This document shows, piece by piece, positions 24,814 to 33,514 of a stretch of DNA of 64,000 bases. The position numbers and the translations under genes are program-made. The DNA lies in NCBI RefSeq assembly GCF_012911895.1, contig NZ_JAAXCV010000012.1:22622-86621 (forward strand), written 5' to 3'. How positions within the stretch are numbered: the first letter of the stretch is position 1; each line of letters begins with the position of its first letter. The notes under the pieces were generated by a model. The model searched no databases. It worked only from the letters and a program-made list of their open reading frames with translations, and was not told where the DNA came from. Origin of the DNA: Bacillus sp. RO3. GTDB taxonomy: Bacteria > Bacillota > Bacilli > Bacillales > Bacillaceae_B.

Positions 24814-26256
24814 ATGCATATTCTAATTCCTGTTTTTTTCAATGCTCCTGCTGGAGGATTGCATGAAAATGTCTTTTCTACAGCTAAAGAATGTATAAAA
24901 AATAAGCATGAAGTTACCGTTTTGTGTAAAGAAGGTGTTTTTACTAATAAGTTATTAAAAAGCGGTGTTAATGTAATTAATACAACTTTCGATCCTTCTG
25001 ATTTGCCCAGAACTTTTAAAGAAATAGCCCAACTTCACTCACATCGGAAAATCGATATTATACATACACATCCTTTTCACTCAAGGAAGATAGCACAGCT
25101 AGTATCCAAAGTATTAGGCATCCCATTGTTTTTAACCATGCATGGAAAGTATTATGATCAAATTGGAAAAAACATAGACGATATCGATCTTGTTTTTACG
25201 GTTTCAGAAGGAATTAAAGAACATCTTTTGAAGTATCTTGATAAAGCCAAAAAGCATGACTACAGACATAAATTTTTTGTGGTACCAAATGGTGTGGATA
25301 GAAAAATATTTAACTGCGATCAAGATCTCATACTGGAATCTGAGAATGAAAGTGGTGTAATTAATATTTCTCTGGTGACTAGACTTGATAAAGATAAAGA
25401 ATTTATTATTAACATTTTTTATAAAGCTCTTGAGTTTACTAGTAGAAATAGTAGTAAAAGGGTTAAATGGACCATTGTAGGAGAGGGAACACTGAAAGAT
25501 GAAATCATTGAAAGATGTAATAGAATAACTGAAGGAAAACTGGAAGTTCAATTTGTAGGGTGGAAAGAAGACGAAGCGTTGCGGGATGAGTATTTAAAAA
25601 GCGATATCATCCTTGCTCCTGGCAGATGCGCATTAGAGGGTATGAGTTGTGGAAAGCCTGTGATCGCACTGGGAAGTAAAGGTTATATTGGGTTAATTGA
25701 TCATAAAAATTGGATGCAAGGTGTGTATAGTAACTTTGGTGGGGTTGGAAATAAAGCTGAAGATTATAGTGAAGGGTCAGTTGAGAATGACTTAATTACG
25801 CTATTAAATAATAAAGTATATAGAGATGAAGTCGGGAAATTTAGTGAAAGTCTAGTAACCCAATTTTTTGATGAGGAAAAAATAAATCAAAATATATTAG
25901 GTTATTATAAAATGTACTCATTGAAAAACGAGCAAACTCATAGCATTACTATTGATGAAGCTGAAGCTGAAATGGAAAAATTATTGCTGTCCAGTGAAGT
26001 GAAGGAGATATTCATGGATAAGAAAAGCGTACGTGAATATGACTTTTCAATAGATAATACTATAGGGAACTTACAATACGGTTGGTATATTTATGAATAT
26101 GGGGTAGAGAATCGATTGGTAGATAGAAAACCTTTCGGGGATTCAAATCATTATAATTATCATTTTTCACATAAAGGAAAATTCAAAGCAAAATGTATTA
26201 TAAAAACCCCTAACGCCAAAATTTCTCTATTTAGTAAAGAAATAAATATACAATAG
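24814..26256 (+). CDS. GT4-family glycosyltransferase with C-terminal extension
   Basis: A 480-residue GT-B enzyme with its own ribosome binding site (AAAAGGTGAAAG) after the mnaA terminator. N-terminal part: HILIPVFFNAPAGGLHENVF, HTHPFHSRKIAQLV, LFLTMHGKYYDQIG. C-terminal part: VPNGVDRKIFNCD, WTIVGEGTLKDEI, LAPGRCALEGMSCGKPVIALG. After about residue 375 comes an extra roughly 100-residue domain (FSIDNTIGNLQYGWYIYEYG and on), beta-rich and similar in style to the Ig-like tail of the 13996 product; I do not recognise it. It closes the AT-rich island and probably decorates the same polymer. Confidence 0.82.
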   Translation: MHILIPVFFNAPAGGLHENVFSTAKECIKNKHEVTVLCKEGVFTNKLLKSGVNVINTTFDPSDLPRTFKEIAQLHSHRKIDIIHTHPFHSRKIAQLVSKVLGIPLFLTMHGKYYDQIGKNIDDIDLVFTVSEGIKEHLLKYLDKAKKHDYRHKFFVVPNGVDRKIFNCDQDLILESENESGVINISLVTRLDKDKEFIINIFYKALEFTSRNSSKRVKWTIVGEGTLKDEIIERCNRITEGKLEVQFVGWKEDEALRDEYLKSDIILAPGRCALEGMSCGKPVIALGSKGYIGLIDHKNWMQGVYSNFGGVGNKAEDYSEGSVENDLITLLNNKVYRDEVGKFSESLVTQFFDEEKINQNILGYYKMYSLKNEQTHSITIDEAEAEMEKLLLSSEVKEIFMDKKSVREYDFSIDNTIGNLQYGWYIYEYGVENRLVDRKPFGDSNHYNYHFSHKGKFKAKCIIKTPNAKISLFSKEINIQ

Positions 26257-26278
26257 TAGCTATGACCACTAAGAACCT

Positions 26279-26309
26279 AAGTGCCCCTTTAAAAATAAAG
26301 GGGACTTGG
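26279..26309. terminator. Hairpin between convergent genes
   Basis: Arms 26279-26290 and 26297-26307 (AAGTGCCCCTTT with a one-base bulge). It lies just downstream of the stop at 26256 and just past the end of the PIG-L gene at 26313. The T run is weak. Confidence 0.55.
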
Positions 26310-26312
26310 GAT

Positions 26313-27047
26313 CTACCGATGCCAACGACTCTCCCCATACTTCTCCGCCTTCACAAAATAAGGCTCCACCGAAATATACCCAATCGAATAAAATCCTTCA
26401 TCAGGTTCCCAAATCCGGTAAGCATCCAAGCTTTTTTCATACTCATCACTGAACTCATCAGGAACGGAATACGTGTCGTCATAATCCAGGTTCTCAAATT
26501 CTTGAACGGGAAGATAATAAAGGGCGGAGGGAATGGTCCCGTCCTCAACCAGTTTTTTCAATGCTTCTCCAGAAGCTGCATGATCCCGGTGAGGGTCCCG
26601 ATAGGATAAGGCATGGTGTCTTGCTTCAGGGTAATGATCATTCATTTCCTTCATGATATCCATGATGTCCTCTTCCTTGATGGCACCATCTGGAAGGTCA
26701 TAGATGTAGACATTGTCAGGTTTAACTCCCAGTTCTTCGACGGATTTGTTGAATTCCTTTACCCTTGAGTTACCGAATTCTTCTTTGGTAATGGGGGGCA
26801 GGCTTTCTTCTGTCAGATTGTCATTAATTTTGTTGATGGATTGGCTCGCTTCACCGTGTGAAAGGAGGACCACGGCCACTTCATGTCCCTTGTCGATTTG
26901 ACGGAGGATGGAAGGTCCCAGGCTGAGGGTTTCGTCGTCAGCGTGGGGAGCGTAAAAGACAGAGGTTTCAGGTTCTTTTTCAAAAAGGGTGCAGCCGCTT
27001 AAGAAAGCGGATAGTAGAAAAATGACAGGTAAATAAACAGCTTTCAT
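26313..27047 (-). CDS. PIG-L family deacetylase lipoprotein
   Basis: A 244-residue lipoprotein: signal peptide ending in the lipobox FLSGC (Cys19), then a PIG-L/LmbE domain. The zinc-binding motif is APHADDETLSLG, with a further HGEASQS loop and DPHRDHAASGEAL carrying the third His. Family members remove N-acetyl groups from GlcNAc-type sugars. Being anchored outside the membrane, it could de-N-acetylate wall polymer or peptidoglycan sugars. The substrate is not determined by sequence alone. The region is again of ordinary GC content, so the gene lies just outside the AT-rich island. Confidence 0.82.
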   Translation of the reverse strand: MKAVYLPVIFLLSAFLSGCTLFEKEPETSVFYAPHADDETLSLGPSILRQIDKGHEVAVVLLSHGEASQSINKINDNLTEESLPPITKEEFGNSRVKEFNKSVEELGVKPDNVYIYDLPDGAIKEEDIMDIMKEMNDHYPEARHHALSYRDPHRDHAASGEALKKLVEDGTIPSALYYLPVQEFENLDYDDTYSVPDEFSDEYEKSLDAYRIWEPDEGFYSIGYISVEPYFVKAEKYGESRWHR

Positions 27048-27166
27048 GTTGACCTCCAGGTGGAAGAATAGTAAAAACTTTACTTATTGATTCTATCAAA
27101 GTTTTTTGTGCTGGTGTATACTTTCATAGTAGGAAAGTATAGAACGTGAAGTGAAAGGAACACAGT

Positions 27167-28312
27167 ATGGAACAAGTTCAACGGACAGAGAAATCTGTAC
27201 AAGAGAAAAAGAAAAGAAGAGTGTATTCCCTCGATATGTTAAGGGGGATCATTGTAGCGTTATCCGTGTTTTTAAGCACGATTCCTTACGGGGAGGCGGA
27301 GTACCCATATTTCCGTCATGCACAGTGGTATGGGGTGACCTTGATTGATATCATCTTACCAACGTTCATCACCATTTTTGGTGTGAGTATGGCGATTGCG
27401 TATCAGCGCGGGGTAAAATGGGAGAAGATTCTGAAGCGGACCGTCCGATTGATTGTGTACGGCATCATTTTCACCATCATTGTGGAATGGACGTTGGATT
27501 TTCCGACTATCCGCCTCACTGGTGTGTTGCAGATGTTCGCCTTTCTCGGGATTGTGACGGTGGCCATCACCAAGTTTGTGCAATCTCCATTGAAATTGAT
27601 GGGGATTGCCCTGCTGGTGTCGTCGGTGTATGGTGGGCTCATCCTTTATACAGGTCAATCCTGTGAAGGCGGATTGCCTCAGCCCGAATGTAACCCTTCC
27701 TATGTGATAGACAGCACAGTGTTTGGGGAAAAGCATTTATACCACCATGGCGAGCGGGGATATGATCCTGAAGGTCTGGTCACGAGTGTATCAGCTTTAT
27801 CAAATGTTCTGTTCGGATATGCGTTTGGCCGATTGATCCTCATCCGTAAAGAGACAGGGGCATGGCGTGAGTTATTGGGGATTGGCGTATTATTGGTCGC
27901 CCTGTCCCTGGCGTGGGATCATTTCCTCCCTTATAATAAACGGCTGTGGACGCCTGCCTTTGCCCTCTTGGCAGCAGGATTCTCAGCAGGCATGCTGTCG
28001 ATTCTTTATCTCATATTCGACAAACGTAAGAGGGATGCCAAGGAGACGGCGCTAAAGCCGGTTGTTTGGTTCCTGGAGGCCTATGGACGTAACAGCTTCC
28101 TGATTTACTTCGGGAAATTCATGCTCGGCTCCGTGCTGATCCATCTTTCCGTCACCGACGACGGAATGGAAAAATCGATCTCGAGAGTCATAAACGAATG
28201 GGTCGCAACCTTTACTTCCCATCCACAACTGGCATATGGACTACTTAATCTGCTCTTCTGGACGATCGTAGCGTTCGTTTGTCACAGGAAGAAATGGTAT
28301 TTAAAAGTATAG
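27167..28312 (+). CDS. HGSNAT-like/DUF5009 multi-pass membrane acyltransferase
   Basis: A 381-residue membrane protein with about ten hydrophobic helices after a charged N-terminus. The opening RVYSLDMLRGIIVALSVFLS followed by an amphipathic segment and LIDIILPTFITIFGVSMAIAY matches the heparan-alpha-glucosaminide N-acetyltransferase-like family (DUF1624/DUF5009), which move acetyl groups across the membrane to acceptor sugars. An insert with two cysteines (SCEGGLPQPEC) lies in an outside loop. The neighbouring PIG-L deacetylase lipoprotein suggests opposing acetylation and deacetylation of envelope glycans. The ATG is supported by GAAAGGAAC. Confidence 0.75.
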   Translation: MEQVQRTEKSVQEKKKRRVYSLDMLRGIIVALSVFLSTIPYGEAEYPYFRHAQWYGVTLIDIILPTFITIFGVSMAIAYQRGVKWEKILKRTVRLIVYGIIFTIIVEWTLDFPTIRLTGVLQMFAFLGIVTVAITKFVQSPLKLMGIALLVSSVYGGLILYTGQSCEGGLPQPECNPSYVIDSTVFGEKHLYHHGERGYDPEGLVTSVSALSNVLFGYAFGRLILIRKETGAWRELLGIGVLLVALSLAWDHFLPYNKRLWTPAFALLAAGFSAGMLSILYLIFDKRKRDAKETALKPVVWFLEAYGRNSFLIYFGKFMLGSVLIHLSVTDDGMEKSISRVINEWVATFTSHPQLAYGLLNLLFWTIVAFVCHRKKWYLKV

Positions 28313-28319
28313 AACGAAG

Positions 28320-28357
28320 AAGGTCCGTCCCTCAGAGAAAAGGGACGGACCTTTTTT
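28320..28357. terminator. Bidirectional terminator with GGTCCGTCCCT arms
   Basis: Perfect 13-bp arms 28320-28332 and 28341-28353 with T7 after them. It sits between the convergent genes ending at 28312 and 28357 and shares its stem with 436-479. Confidence 0.85.
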
Positions 28358-28914
28358 TAGTTTTGATTCAAGGTCTTTTCGAATAATAAACTGGCGTAGG
28401 TTCTTGTGTATTTCAAAATCGTTTCCCCGACTTCTTCAGCAGGAAATGCAAATAATGGCTGGAACAGTTCTTTATTGCTGACTGTACCGAATGCGTCCAT
28501 GAATTGGTAGGTCAAGCGACGTTCCATCATGGTAGTCGTATAATAAATTTCAAGCTGGGTGACTTTATTATTGACGGATTCTTCTTTTTCCAGCTGTTCC
28601 TGATAAAGGGGAATGAGATTGTCAAGATCATTCCGGATGCGTTCATCGGCCCGGTTCATGAGCTTTGATACACCTTCAAGATCGGGGTACTTTGAGTTCA
28701 TGAGTAGCGGTTGCAGAATGCCGTGTAGAGCCTTGGTGGATTCGACATGAATGACAATATGTTCCGTGAGGCTCCGTATGTATTCGGGTTGTTGTTCGGA
28801 AGCTTTGAGGACCTCGAGTAAGTGATGGTTTACTTCATTTCGGAGTTCATCTTTATCGGTATGGATAAGTAATTTCTTAAAGATGGTTGCAACGGATTGT
28901 GTGAGTGATTCCAT
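28357..28914 (-). CDS. Hypothetical helical protein, 185 residues
   Basis: An all-helical, soluble-looking protein without signal peptide. Regular amphipathic segments (VNHHLLEVLKASEQQPEYIR, IRNDLDNLIPLYQEQLEKEE) suggest a helical bundle. I do not recognise the family; no catalytic motif. It stands alone, with terminator hairpins on either side. Confidence 0.6.
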   Translation of the reverse strand: MESLTQSVATIFKKLLIHTDKDELRNEVNHHLLEVLKASEQQPEYIRSLTEHIVIHVESTKALHGILQPLLMNSKYPDLEGVSKLMNRADERIRNDLDNLIPLYQEQLEKEESVNNKVTQLEIYYTTTMMERRLTYQFMDAFGTVSNKELFQPLFAFPAEEVGETILKYTRTYASLLFEKTLNQN

Positions 28915-29098
28915 GGATTGTATGCCTACTTTCTTATGTGTGGTTTTAAGTATGATACTATTTTATCAGTGAATTACAGAAAATTCTATATATTACTTGA
29001 TAAAAGGCTGTTTACGTGAAATGGTTTCTTTTAGATGGAAAGGAAATGGTGATTTCCCCTGCAATCATCTACCGAGAGTTTTTTCTGGATTTAAAAAT

Positions 29099-29146
29099 AA
29101 AACCCGAACTCATTTGCCTTCCAGGAAGAAATTGAGTTCAGGTTTT
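29099..29146 (-). terminator. Terminator of the first PPC-CWB2 gene
   Basis: 14-bp arms 29133-29146 and 29099-29112 (one wobble) with AT-rich continuation on the minus strand. The loop contains a secondary CTTCC/GGAAG pairing. Confidence 0.75.
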
Positions 29147-29174
29147 ATCGTTTTGTTTCGAGCCTCATGAATTC

Positions 29175-30584
29175 CTATTCCAGGTTCTCATTCAAAACGG
29201 CCCAGATGTCCTCTTCGACTTTTGGTTGAATGGCTTTCATACCTCCAAGGATCCTTACATCATACGTATAATCAATCATCAGGTTTTTGATGGCTGGATG
29301 TAATCCATGGGGGGTGGTCAATAATAAAGGTACCCCTGTGTGTGCTGCAAGGGCTGAGCCTGTTAACGCATCGGCAAATTGAGTCCCCGTTGCAAAGAAT
29401 ACAGAACCCGTATGGACGTTAAAGTTCTGAATGATGCGGGCGTTGGTTTCATAACGATTTGCACCGGCTATTCGTATTGGATTGTTCAATTTAGACTGGA
29501 CGGATTGACTGATGACGCCTAAACCACCTACCACGTAGCTTTCCTTGTAGGCGTTCGCTTGAGCGAGGGTAGAGGCAGGGATTGTGTCCTTATCAGATAA
29601 AAGAATCGGATAGCCTTCCTGGGCAGCTATAGACGCAATCGACAACGCATCAGGATAGTTCTTTCCACTCACAACAACAGCCGCATCTCGGTTTGGAAGG
29701 GATTTAGAAATGGCAACTGCTGTTTCATATCGATCTTTCCCACTGATCCGGTCAACCGTTAATCCCAAGTCTTTCAATTCTTCTGCTACCTGATCAGAAA
29801 TCACGCCTGGTCCCCCCAGGATGGTTACTTTTTTAACATCCAGGTCGTCAATTCCTTTTTTCACTGAAGGATGCAGAGTATGTTTGGAAGTTAATAGAAT
29901 GGGAGCTTGCTTCTGATAAGCCAGAGGTGCTCCTGCCAGGGCGTCAGGGAAGTTGTTTCCTGTGGCTAAAATCAATTCGGCACTTCCTGTATCCCACCCA
30001 TTCAATGCAACCTGAAGAGCCGTTTCATATCGATCGGCACCGTAGATTCTTTCTACATGGGGCTTTAGATAGAATTGCAAGACCACCAGCCCATATTCGT
30101 TATCCTCTCCTAAATCACTCGTATTCTTAACAGACACATAGTACGTTCCAGCTGTGGATGGGTAAAAGGCTGAATACCCGTCTTCTTCTTGAACAAAAAA
30201 CTCATTTGGTTCAACGACATGTTTGTTTTCATCATATAAGGTGATGTCTAAAGGAATATCGGTCGTTTCATCCATAAACGAACCGTATACATACAATGGA
30301 GCGTCTGAATCCAGCACGACTTTATACAGATCGACATCGTCTAGTGGAAGACTCCCTTTTACATAGGTCGGTTCAAAAAAATCACCGGCCGTGACGTCAT
30401 TTGCCTCTTCAAATGTATTATTTGGTTCTAGTTCTGTTACTACTTTTTCTGTTTCTTCTTGATTTCCTAAAAGCTCGACTTTTTGTTGTAATGAAATCGA
30501 AGAAGCGTCTGCGAAAGCAGACCCGCTAAATAGACTGGAAGCGAGCAAGACGGATCCAATCGAAGTAATGAAACACTTTTTCAT
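29175..30584 (-). CDS. CWB2 surface protein with PPC-like domain (copy 1)
   Basis: A 469-residue secreted protein. Signal peptide at about 1-25 (SIGSVLLASSLFSGSAFA). Residues 50-165 resemble a bacterial pre-peptidase C-terminal (PPC) beta-sandwich: TELEPNNTFEEANDV, DDVDLYKVVLDSD, LDITLYDENK and AGTYYVSVKNTSD. Residues 175-465 are three CWB2 repeats (RIYGADRYETA, RISGKDRYETA, RIAGANRYETN) that should bind wall polymer. No enzymatic domain is visible, so it may be an adhesin, scaffold or wall-coating protein. It is a tandem paralogue of the next gene. Start has GGGGGAAAAAA upstream on the minus strand. Confidence 0.88.
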   Translation of the reverse strand: MKKCFITSIGSVLLASSLFSGSAFADASSISLQQKVELLGNQEETEKVVTELEPNNTFEEANDVTAGDFFEPTYVKGSLPLDDVDLYKVVLDSDAPLYVYGSFMDETTDIPLDITLYDENKHVVEPNEFFVQEEDGYSAFYPSTAGTYYVSVKNTSDLGEDNEYGLVVLQFYLKPHVERIYGADRYETALQVALNGWDTGSAELILATGNNFPDALAGAPLAYQKQAPILLTSKHTLHPSVKKGIDDLDVKKVTILGGPGVISDQVAEELKDLGLTVDRISGKDRYETAVAISKSLPNRDAAVVVSGKNYPDALSIASIAAQEGYPILLSDKDTIPASTLAQANAYKESYVVGGLGVISQSVQSKLNNPIRIAGANRYETNARIIQNFNVHTGSVFFATGTQFADALTGSALAAHTGVPLLLTTPHGLHPAIKNLMIDYTYDVRILGGMKAIQPKVEEDIWAVLNENLE

Positions 30585-30654
30585 TTTTTTCCCCCATTAA
30601 GCGATATGTCTCTTTTTGTGTAAATATGTATAATCATAGTTTATCATAAGACCA

Positions 30655-30687
30655 TAAAAAAACGCGTTCTTTTTACAAGAACGCGTT
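30655..30687 (-). terminator. Terminator of the second PPC-CWB2 gene
   Basis: Perfect 11-bp arms 30677-30687 and 30661-30671 (AACGCGTTCTT) with a T run on the minus strand. It separates the two paralogues into independent transcription units. Confidence 0.85.
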
Positions 30688-30698
30688 CGTATATCTGG

Positions 30699-32075
30699 TT
30701 AATTTCCTTCAACGATGGACCAGAAGTCGTCTTCTACTTTTTGGTGGATGGCTTTCGTTCCTCCAAGGATGGTTACTCCAAAGGTAGAATCCATCACAAG
30801 ATCTTTAATTGCCGGATGAATTTCGTTTGGAGTCGTAAGTACTAGTGGTTCACCCCAGTTTGCTGCCAGGACCGAACCCGTTAACGCATCGGCGAACTGA
30901 GTGCCTGTAGCCACAAAGACGAAATCAGTAGGAACGCCAAACTCTTGAATGATATTGGCATTGGTTTCATAACGGTTTTCCCCTGCGATTCTAGTTGGAA
31001 GCGGTAGCTTAGTAAGGACAGTGTCACTGATGACACCACGGCCGCCGATCACATAGTTCATTTCATAGGTTTTTGCTTGTGTTAAAGTCGTTGCCGGGAT
31101 GGTCTCTTTCTCAGAAAGAAGGATAGGGTATCCATTCTGTGCTGCAATGGAAGCGATGGATAGAGCATCCGGATAATTCTTCCCACTTACGACAACAGCC
31201 GTATCGTTTTTAGGCAGCTTTTTGGAAATAGCCACGGCTGTTTCATAGCGGTCTTTCCCGCTGATTCGTGTAACGGAAACGTCAAGGTCTTTTAATTCAT
31301 TTACTACATCATTCGAAATGACGCCGGGACCTCCGAGAATCGTCACTTTATTGACACCTAACTCATAAATGGCTTCCTCAACGGCTGGGTGAAGGCTCCC
31401 TTTCGTCGTCAAAAGGATAGGAGCATCTTTATGGTAGGCAAGGGGTGCCCCCGCTAAAGCATCTGGGAAGTTGCTGCCAGTGGCTAAAATGATTTCATCT
31501 GTTCCAAACCCCCAGCCTTGAAGGGCGATTTCAAGTGCCGTTTCATACCGATCTGCACCGAATAAGCGATCTACATAAGGCTCAAGAGAGAATTGTGACG
31601 GGACGATTACATATTCCTCACCATTTGCGAGATTCTTACTATCTTTTACGGAAACATAATACGTCCCTGCAGTTACGGAGTAATCCGCCATAAATCCGTC
31701 TATTTCATCTGAACTTATTTCATTGGGTTCAATGATATTTTTGTTTTCATCATAAAGAGTGATATCCAATAAAATGCTTGGATCTTCGTTCCAGGATCCG
31801 CCGTAAAGGAAGAATGGATCTTCTGTATCAAGTTGAACTTTAAACATGTCAACATCATCTTTTGTGAATGTCCCTTTTACTGCGTCCTCCAATACGATGT
31901 CATTGGCATTGTTGAAGGTGTTATTAGGTTCTTCTTCAACAAAGAATCCATCGCGATCGTATGCCTGGAGCTCCATCTTTTGTTGAGCCGATGGGCTTTC
32001 AGCTGAGACTGCACCACTAAATAGACTGGTTGCCAATAATGCTGAGCCGACTGAAGCAATAAACCATTTTTTCAT
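30699..32075 (-). CDS. CWB2 surface protein with PPC-like domain (copy 2)
   Basis: A 458-residue paralogue of the preceding protein with the same layout: signal peptide 1-25, PPC-like domain about 48-160 (EEEPNNTFNNAND, DDVDMFKVQLDTED, AGTYYVSVKDS), three CWB2 repeats about 168-455 (RLFGADRYETA, RISGKDRYETA, RIAGENRYETN). The two proteins are alignable end to end, with highest identity in the second CWB2 repeat. Each has its own promoter region and terminator, so they may be differently expressed. AAAGAAAGATG context with GGGGGAAAG before the start. Confidence 0.88.
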   Translation of the reverse strand: MKKWFIASVGSALLATSLFSGAVSAESPSAQQKMELQAYDRDGFFVEEEPNNTFNNANDIVLEDAVKGTFTKDDVDMFKVQLDTEDPFFLYGGSWNEDPSILLDITLYDENKNIIEPNEISSDEIDGFMADYSVTAGTYYVSVKDSKNLANGEEYVIVPSQFSLEPYVDRLFGADRYETALEIALQGWGFGTDEIILATGSNFPDALAGAPLAYHKDAPILLTTKGSLHPAVEEAIYELGVNKVTILGGPGVISNDVVNELKDLDVSVTRISGKDRYETAVAISKKLPKNDTAVVVSGKNYPDALSIASIAAQNGYPILLSEKETIPATTLTQAKTYEMNYVIGGRGVISDTVLTKLPLPTRIAGENRYETNANIIQEFGVPTDFVFVATGTQFADALTGSVLAANWGEPLVLTTPNEIHPAIKDLVMDSTFGVTILGGTKAIHQKVEDDFWSIVEGN

Positions 32076-32394
32076 CTTTCTTTCCCCCGATTTTTCTGCT
32101 CTTGGAATTTTAAATGAAACTGTTCTTGAGCTGGAACAGAATGATGTTCCTGGTCCTTCATTACCGAATTTTCATAACATCTAGATTAGTATAATAGCGA
32201 TTTCAAAAATTTGCTAGATAGGAACATATAAATATTTTTTGCTAATTTTTTCCATAATTCACAGAGTGGGATTGATAAAAAATTAAGGGTGTTTTACATT
32301 TACATGACCAGATAGAAACAGGATATGATTTTTGCTATACTTAACAGAAGTGATGAAAAAAAGAACTCTCCATTTTGAAAGGGGAACAACATAC
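32076..32394. other. Divergent intergenic region
   Basis: AT-rich region between the PPC-CWB2 copy 2 gene and the epimerase. A TATACT hexamer at 32336-32341 could be the -10 of the epimerase gene, and a short CTGTTC/GAACAG inverted repeat lies near 32121-32140. No gene is seen. Confidence 0.4.
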
Positions 32395-33342
32395 ATGAGC
32401 AAGATCCTGGTTACTGGAGGGGCCGGCTTCATCGGCTCTCATATTGTAGAAGAATGGTTAACGAAAAACGAGGAAGTCGTGGTGATAGATAACTTCTCCA
32501 TGGGAGCAATGGAAAACCTTCCCGAAGACAATAGGCTTACCGTGGTGGAAGGGGATATTTCTTCTAAAGAGACGATTGAAAGGTTGTTTCAAGAGCATCG
32601 CTTTAAAAAGATCTTCCATCTTGGTGCGATTGCGAGCGTAGCGGCATCAGTGGAAAATCCACTTCATACCCATCAAACCAATCTGGAAGCGACTTTATTC
32701 TTATTGGAAGCAGCCCGGAAACAGGGAGGGCTCCAGAGGTTTGTATTTGCTTCATCGGCTGCGGTTTACGGAGATGAGCCGACCCTTCCGAAGAAAGAGA
32801 CATCGACAATCAGACCGTTGACTCCTTATGCCATAGACAAATTCGCTTCAGAGCAATATGTCCTTGCATTCAGCCGGTTGTATGACATACCGGCAACGGC
32901 CGTCCGATTCTTCAACGTGTTCGGAAACAGACAAAATCCGTCGTCACCTTACTCCGGAGTCGTATCCATTTTAACGGATAAATTCAAGCAGTTAGTAAAC
33001 AAAGAAGAAACCAGCTTCACATTATACGGAGACGGGGAGCAGACGAGAGACTTCATTTATGTAAAAGATGTCGTCCAGGCGAATCTTCTTGTATCGGAAG
33101 ATGAGAGAGCCATCGGGAAAGTATTCAATGTCGGGACAGGTGATTCGACAAGCCTGAACGAATTGATTGGCATGTACGAAGAGATCACGAATACGAAACT
33201 GCCCATCGAACAACTGGAAGAGCGTTCAGGAGACATTAAAGAGTCCTATTCGGATATCTCGGAGCTTAAATCATTAGGATTTAGCCCTGAGTACTCCATG
33301 AGAGAAGGACTATTGGAGTATTGGAATAAAGAAAATGAATAA
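32395..33342 (+). CDS. NAD-dependent epimerase/dehydratase (UDP-glucose 4-epimerase-like)
   Basis: A 315-residue extended short-chain dehydrogenase. Motifs: NAD-binding VTGGAGFIGSHIVEEW, SSAAVYGDEPTLP, catalytic YAIDK (Tyr-xxx-Lys), and RFFNVFGNRQNPSSPYSGVV, close to GalE/WbpP-type UDP-sugar 4-epimerases. ATG 32395 is chosen because GAAAGGGGA precedes it and the Rossmann strand starts four residues later. It would provide UDP-Gal, UDP-GalNAc or a uronic acid epimer for one of the glycopolymers. It lies alone among the CWB2 genes and has its own terminator. Confidence 0.85.
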   Translation: MSKILVTGGAGFIGSHIVEEWLTKNEEVVVIDNFSMGAMENLPEDNRLTVVEGDISSKETIERLFQEHRFKKIFHLGAIASVAASVENPLHTHQTNLEATLFLLEAARKQGGLQRFVFASSAAVYGDEPTLPKKETSTIRPLTPYAIDKFASEQYVLAFSRLYDIPATAVRFFNVFGNRQNPSSPYSGVVSILTDKFKQLVNKEETSFTLYGDGEQTRDFIYVKDVVQANLLVSEDERAIGKVFNVGTGDSTSLNELIGMYEEITNTKLPIEQLEERSGDIKESYSDISELKSLGFSPEYSMREGLLEYWNKENE

Positions 33343-33344
33343 TC

Positions 33345-33381
33345 AAAAATGCCCGTTCTGTTAACAGGAACGGGCATTTTT
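33345..33381 (+). terminator. Terminator of the epimerase gene
   Basis: Stem of 16 pairs (33345-33360 with 33365-33381, one bulge) ending in T5. Confidence 0.85.
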
Positions 33382-33435
33382 GTGTCGTTTGAAGGAAGGT
33401 ATATTACAAAAAAGGGGTAATTATGACGAAATTTG

Positions 33436-33449
33436 TTACGTAATTGTAA
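33436..33449. promoter_or_regulatory. TTACGTAATTGTAA motif shared with the LtaS-like gene upstream region
   Basis: This exact 14-mer occurs here, 66 bases before the start of the CWB2-NlpC gene, and in inverted orientation at 61666-61679 before the LtaS-like gene. A shared operator is possible; function unknown. Confidence 0.35.
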
Positions 33450-33514
33450 AATAATTTCGAAAATTTTAATGGTACTATTGTTTTTGTAGAATTATAGAGA
33501 AGGGGATTTGAGAA

